This document shows positions 60,945 to 64,000 of a stretch of 64,000 bases of DNA, in pieces (the first letter of the stretch is position 1; every line of letters starts with the position of its first letter). A program made the position numbers and the translations under genes. The DNA is from a bacterium (GTDB lineage: Bacteria; DRYD01): positions 23,890-87,889 of the forward strand of contig JAUQQQ010000003.1 of NCBI GenBank assembly GCA_030549815.1, given 5' to 3'. Below the pieces are notes generated by a model, which made no database searches, was not told the DNA's origin, and saw only the letters and a list, made by a program, of their open reading frames with translations.

Positions 60945-61751
60945 TTAATTTTTTTCAGGAGTAGGGGCCCCTTCTTTTGGGGTAGGGACCTCTTCTTGTG
61001 GAGTGGGGGACCCTTCCATAGAGTTTTCTTTCTTTTGTTTTTCTAATTGGGATAATTTATTAACTACAGCGCCTAAAACTCCGCCGATAACTCCACCTAC
61101 AGCTGCTCCCATTAATCCACCTAATATCATATGTTGTGCATAACTGACTCCTGTTTCAAATTTTACAACAGGTTTTTGATATGTGTCTATGACCTTGTAA
61201 TCTATTTTGGGATAAAATCTAACCCAATATCCGTCGATATCTTCGTAACATCTTTCTACAGTTTTATATTCTTCATCATAATAGTCATATTCTTCTGTTG
61301 TGTAACAATCTGTATCACTATCTTCCCATATTGATTGAGAGTATCCATTGAATGTAGGTTCTTTTACTTCTTTTGTTTCGTAATTAACCAAAGGTTTACC
61401 ATGTCCTTGGAAGGTTTGTTGGTATTCTTTGTAAATTACATTACCGTTTTTATCTTTTAGAGGCACTTTTTCGTATACGGGTTCTGTTGGGGTAGTATTT
61501 ACTGAGTTCAAAGGCCAAGAAGGCACATATTGGTTTTTAGGTATTTTTCCTATTTCTTTAGTTTCATAAACAGGTTCTTTAATATTTAAAGTGACACTTT
61601 CAACAGGTAAAGCTTTAACTTTTTTATTTGCTTCTATGGCTCCGAGGATTATGCCTGTGGCTCCACCAACGCCAGCCCCAATTGTTGCTCCTTTCAAGAT
61701 GGAATCACCTAATTTGGGTTTATCAGAGTAAAGGTTACTTTTTATTTGCAT
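60945..61751 (-). CDS. Glycine-zipper protein, paralogue 1 (unknown family)
   Basis: 268 residues, no signal peptide. Two glycine-zipper hydrophobic segments flank the protein: ILKGATIGAGVGGATGIIL (about 18-36) and ILGGLMGAAVGGVIGGVLG (about 210-228), each followed by a lysine cluster (AIEANKKVK, KLSQLEKQKK). The 170-residue middle has repeated patterns VYETKEIGKIPK and VYEKVPLKDKNGNVIYKE, and a Cys pair in DCYTTEE and ERCYED. The C-terminal tail repeats PTPxEE three times. Ribosome site GGAGGTGAAAGG before the ATG. 60-bp start region is nearly identical to paralogue 2. No known family assigned; resembles glycine-zipper 2TM proteins. Confidence 0.7.
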   Translation of the reverse strand: MQIKSNLYSDKPKLGDSILKGATIGAGVGGATGIILGAIEANKKVKALPVESVTLNIKEPVYETKEIGKIPKNQYVPSWPLNSVNTTPTEPVYEKVPLKDKNGNVIYKEYQQTFQGHGKPLVNYETKEVKEPTFNGYSQSIWEDSDTDCYTTEEYDYYDEEYKTVERCYEDIDGYWVRFYPKIDYKVIDTYQKPVVKFETGVSYAQHMILGGLMGAAVGGVIGGVLGAVVNKLSQLEKQKKENSMEGSPTPQEEVPTPKEGAPTPEKN

Positions 61752-61994
61752 ATCCTTTCACCTCCCTATCTTTTAATCAATAAAAATTATTAAATAAAGG
61801 GGAGAAAAAGGTGGTATAAAAATGTTAAAAAGATGTAAAAAATAGGGATTAAAGAAGAGTGGAATCAAGAAAAGTTTTAAAATATGTAAAAAGGGATTTT
61901 TGTGGTTTCTATGTATAGAAACAGAAAGATCCTTTATTCGTATTATTAGTAACAGCATTAGTTATTTGCTATTATTTGATTTGAGAATTTTCTT
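61752..61994 (-). promoter_or_regulatory. Upstream region of glycine-zipper paralogue 1 with inverted repeat
   Basis: 243 bases. Contains the ACAT/T-tract element and, at 61905-61922, a perfect palindrome GTTTCTAT-GT-ATAGAAAC (8-base arms). The palindrome could be an operator or, on the minus strand, the end of the paralogue 2 message. Other T-tracts lie at roughly helical spacing. Confidence 0.4.
61820..61840 (-). promoter_or_regulatory. ACAT/T-tract element upstream of glycine-zipper paralogue 1
   Basis: On the minus strand: TTTACATCTTTTTAACATTT then TTATACC. Two ACAT units are 11 bases apart, so they face the same side of the helix. Matches the element of paralogue 2. Confidence 0.5.
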
Positions 61995-62699
61995 TTATTT
62001 TTCTAATTGGGATAATTTATGAACGATAGTACCAACGACACCGCCAATGATTCCACCTGCAGCTGCCCCTACTAAGCCTCCTAATATCATATGTCCTCCG
62101 TAACTAACCCCTGTTTGAAATTTAACAACTGGTTTTCCATACGTATCTATAACTTTATAGTCTATATCAGGATAAAATTTAATCCAATATCCTACAACAT
62201 ATTTTTGGCATACTTCTTCTTCTCCATTTGTATAGCAATTTGTTTTAGTATCTTCGAACACTTCGTAATCGTATCCATTAAATATTGGTTCAAATACTGC
62301 TCCTCCTCGTGGATCGTATTGAACAACTGGTTTACCATGTCCTTGGAAGGTTTGTTGGTGTTCTTTGTAAATTACATTACCGTTTTCATCTTTTAAAGGA
62401 ACTTTTTCATATACAGGTTTTGTAGGAATATCATAAATATCTTTCCATCCATTCCATCCGGGCCAGTCTTTCACATACTTATCTTCTGGTATTTTTCCTA
62501 TTTCTTTTGTTTCATAAAGAGGTTCTTTAAAAGTTACAGTAACGCTTTCGATCGGTAAGGAGTTTACTTTTTTATCTGCTTCCATATATCCTACAACCAT
62601 ACCAGTAAATGCTCCAATACCAGCCCCAATTGTTGCTCCTTTCAAGATGGAATCACCTAATTTGGGTTTGTCAGAGTAAAGGTTGCTTTTTATTTGCAT
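61995..62699 (-). CDS. Glycine-zipper protein, paralogue 2 (unknown family)
   Basis: 234 residues, same architecture as 60945-61751 without its proline-rich tail. First 23 residues identical (MQIKSNLYSDKPKLGDSILKG...). Zippers at GATIGAGIGAFTGMVVG and ILGGLVGAAAGGIIGGVVG. The middle keeps VYEKVPLKDENGNVIYKE, QTFQGHGKPVV and the two Cys residues (NCYTNGEEEVCQ). YWIKFYPDIDYKVIDTYGKPVVKFQTGVSYG is conserved in both (quoted in parts: YPDIDYKVIDTYGKPVV). Probably inserts in the membrane by the two zippers, with the middle on one side; orientation is unknown. Confidence 0.7.
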   Translation of the reverse strand: MQIKSNLYSDKPKLGDSILKGATIGAGIGAFTGMVVGYMEADKKVNSLPIESVTVTFKEPLYETKEIGKIPEDKYVKDWPGWNGWKDIYDIPTKPVYEKVPLKDENGNVIYKEHQQTFQGHGKPVVQYDPRGGAVFEPIFNGYDYEVFEDTKTNCYTNGEEEVCQKYVVGYWIKFYPDIDYKVIDTYGKPVVKFQTGVSYGGHMILGGLVGAAAGGIIGGVVGTIVHKLSQLEK

Positions 62700-62763
62700 A
62701 TCCTTTCACCCCCCTATTTTTTTATCAATTAAAGATATTAAAAAAAAGAGAAAAAAGTGCTGT

Positions 62764-62785
62764 AAAAATGTTAAAAAAATGTAAA
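62764..62785 (-). promoter_or_regulatory. ACAT/T-tract element upstream of glycine-zipper paralogue 2
   Basis: On the minus strand: TTTACATTTTTTTAACATTT then TTACAG. Two ACAT units spaced 11-12 bases. Further T-tracts extend upstream to 62825, likely giving curved DNA. Confidence 0.5.
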
Positions 62786-62924
62786 AAAAACAAATTAAAT
62801 GTAAAAAAAGAAAATAAAAAAGTAAAGATTAAAACGGATCTTACCCAAAATATTGGTAGTTTAGCTTATTGTAATTAATGTATAAGTAGGTTTTTTACTG
62901 TGAAGATAAAAGATGCAGGTTGTT

Positions 62925-63563
62925 TTATTTTTTTCTAATAACAACAACTTGATCAGTTTTTTGAATATCTTTGAAAATTTTTACTTCCCTATTATTGTAA
63001 ATAATACCTATGATAATTCCTGCTGGTATGTTGAATTGTCCTGCAGTTTGGACTTCGCTGTATAGTTCAAATTTTGATTCTTTTAGAGGATAAAAATAGA
63101 TTTTTGAAGAGGTTTTTATAAATCCAAGTATTTCATCGTCATTTGAAATTACTTTTGCAGGTATTTGAAAGGAATTAGAGTATATGTATCTTACTCTTGT
63201 TATTTTTGGTGTGACCTGTTCTACTATTCCTAAAAAATTATCTTCATTTGCTACTACATCAAATGGCTTAGTGTCCTTTATTGTCCAAATATAAAAATAC
63301 TCGTTTGTGTAAGATATGACAGTGGTTATTCCAATTATATCTACTGAATAAAGATAATTGGAAATTCTTGAATTGTATAGAGGGTTACTGTATATTATTT
63401 TTTTGATTAATTTTTCGTAATTTTCTGTGTTTATTTGTGGTTTATTTTGCAATGTTATGGTAGAAAGTATTGTCAAAGAAGGTGAAAAGAGGTTATACTT
63501 CATTCCTACTAATTCGTAAATAAAGAAAAGGAGAAGAAATAGGATGTATTTTTGTTTATTCAT
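62925..63563 (-). CDS. mreC: MreC-like rod-shape protein
   Basis: 212 residues, shorter than the usual 270-330. One N-terminal membrane segment (about 6-20), then a helix and the MreC beta domain: GIVEQVTPKITRVRYIYSNSFQIPAKVI and the C-terminal YSEVQTAGQFNIPAGIIIGII, which match the two barrels. No mreB or mreD is next to it, though mreC is usually in their operon. The function as a scaffold for the elongation machinery is inferred from this fold. The start is followed by a basic KQK. Confidence 0.68.
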   Translation of the reverse strand: MNKQKYILFLLLFFIYELVGMKYNLFSPSLTILSTITLQNKPQINTENYEKLIKKIIYSNPLYNSRISNYLYSVDIIGITTVISYTNEYFYIWTIKDTKPFDVVANEDNFLGIVEQVTPKITRVRYIYSNSFQIPAKVISNDDEILGFIKTSSKIYFYPLKESKFELYSEVQTAGQFNIPAGIIIGIIYNNREVKIFKDIQKTDQVVVIRKK

Positions 63564-63650
63564 TCCTATTAGATAATTTTTATCTTTTCCGCTTTTTACC
63601 CTTTGATTATTTTTATTGGGAAAGGATTTTGTTTGGGAATTAGATAATAA

Positions 63651-63656
63651 TATAAT
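63651..63656 (+). promoter_or_regulatory. Predicted -10 box for the metal ATPase gene
   Basis: A perfect TATAAT at 63651-63656, with TTTGTT 17 bases upstream (63628-63633). The start codon ATG 63673 lies 17 bases later behind AGGTG, so the 5' leader would be very short. Confidence 0.55.
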
Positions 63657-63672
63657 GAAAGTAGGTGTTGTT

Positions 63673-64000
63673 ATGTCTGAAAAATTAGTTTCTGAAAATT
63701 TAGTTTCTGAAAATAGTGCTGGTTCTACACAAATGATATTTGTTATTCATGGAATGGATTGTATTAGCTGTGCAAAGGGTATAAAAAATTACTTACATAG
63801 AAAATTAAATGAATATATCGACTTTGTTGATATAGATTTTCAATCGGGAAAAATGTTCGTTAAAATCAAAAAGTATATTGATCCAAAAATAATAATAAAT
63901 GAAGTAAAAAATATTGGTTATGGAGCAGAGTTAGAAAAAAATGTTGATAATTATAGTAGAAATGAAAAAAAAGAATACATAAATGTTTTTTTAGCAATTA
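63673..64000 (+). CDS. Heavy-metal-binding N terminus, probably of a P1B-type ATPase (3' end off window)
   Basis: 109 residues visible before the right edge. HMA domain with the metal-binding motif GMDCISCAKGI (Cys-x2-Cys at about residues 32 and 35). Residues 4-14 contain a repeat, KLVSEN-LVSEN. After the domain comes a polar linker and the first residues of a hydrophobic stretch (YINVFLAI), as in copper- or cadmium/zinc-exporting ATPases. The start is set at 63673 rather than 63655, because AGGTG precedes it. The metal cannot be told from the visible part. Confidence 0.75.
   Translation, partial: MSEKLVSENLVSENSAGSTQMIFVIHGMDCISCAKGIKNYLHRKLNEYIDFVDIDFQSGKMFVKIKKYIDPKIIINEVKNIGYGAELEKNVDNYSRNEKKEYINVFLAI

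Noticed and set aside
1-64000. Insertion sequences, prophage, toxin-antitoxin or defence island
   Set aside because: No transposase, integrase, phage structural, restriction or nuclease-toxin gene recognised; the region is housekeeping and envelope genes.

Overview
The window is AT-rich bacterial chromosome (strong A/T bias at third codon positions, many poly-A/T runs, mostly clear AGGAGG-type ribosome binding sites). It is a dense single-copy housekeeping and cell-envelope region. I see no insertion sequence, prophage, rRNA or CRISPR array. Flagellar export genes (flhB, flhA), type IV pilus/type II secretion genes, a lipid-A-disaccharide-synthase-related glycosyltransferase, murC, an AMIN amidase, an LCP protein and an mreC-like gene indicate a motile or piliated, peptidoglycan-containing, probably didermic bacterium. 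A pyruvate:ferredoxin oxidoreductase, SdhA/SdhB, tryptophanase and a lysine 5,6-aminomutase subunit point to anaerobic, amino-acid-using metabolism; superoxide dismutase, a thioredoxin-fold protein and a HemQ-type protein show some exposure to oxygen. Several conserved proteins are divergent (MurC, ArgRS, FlhB, TopA), which fits a poorly sampled lineage. An uncultured thermophile-type phylum is my guess; the phylum cannot be fixed from sequence reading alone.

Layout. 1-5.2 kb (+): amidase (cut by the left edge), murC, an unknown, truB, ribF. 5.3-6.9 kb (-): kamD alone. 7.1-10.2 kb (+): a three-gene pilus-like cluster (large membrane-anchored protein, GspF/PilC paralogue, prepilin), then tRNA-Pro, an unknown and an ABC ATPase. 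11.7-18.5 kb (+): acyl-CoA synthetase, leuS, a soluble histidine kinase, tryptophanase. 18.5-20.4 kb (-): a large secreted repeat protein. 20.6-54.05 kb (+): a nearly continuous gene train with many ATGA overlaps. In order it carries hemQ, ispA, sdhB, argS, rpsR, glmS, an M20 peptidase, LCP, rsfS, secreted proteins, sod, a thioredoxin-fold protein, flhB, flhA, an RNB exonuclease, a lipoprotein, a GspF paralogue, a GT4 enzyme, rplM, rpsI, pilC, tRNA-Thr, topA, an LpxB-like enzyme, porGDAB, a zinc ribbon and sdhA. 54.4-63.6 kb is mostly (-): PAS/degenerate GGDEF, M48 peptidase, HtrA, then ftsK (+), a secreted EF-hand-like protein, cmk, two paralogous glycine-zipper proteins and mreC-like. The right edge cuts a (+) heavy-metal ATPase-like gene.

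Least explained: the duplicated glycine-zipper proteins at 60.9-62.7 kb; an ACAT/T-tract element in front of these and two other minus-strand genes; two tRNAs that each sit about 10 bases in front of a gene without a ribosome binding site; a T10 run that separates two halves of a possible RNB gene; and an arginyl-tRNA synthetase whose HIGH motif has lost both histidines.
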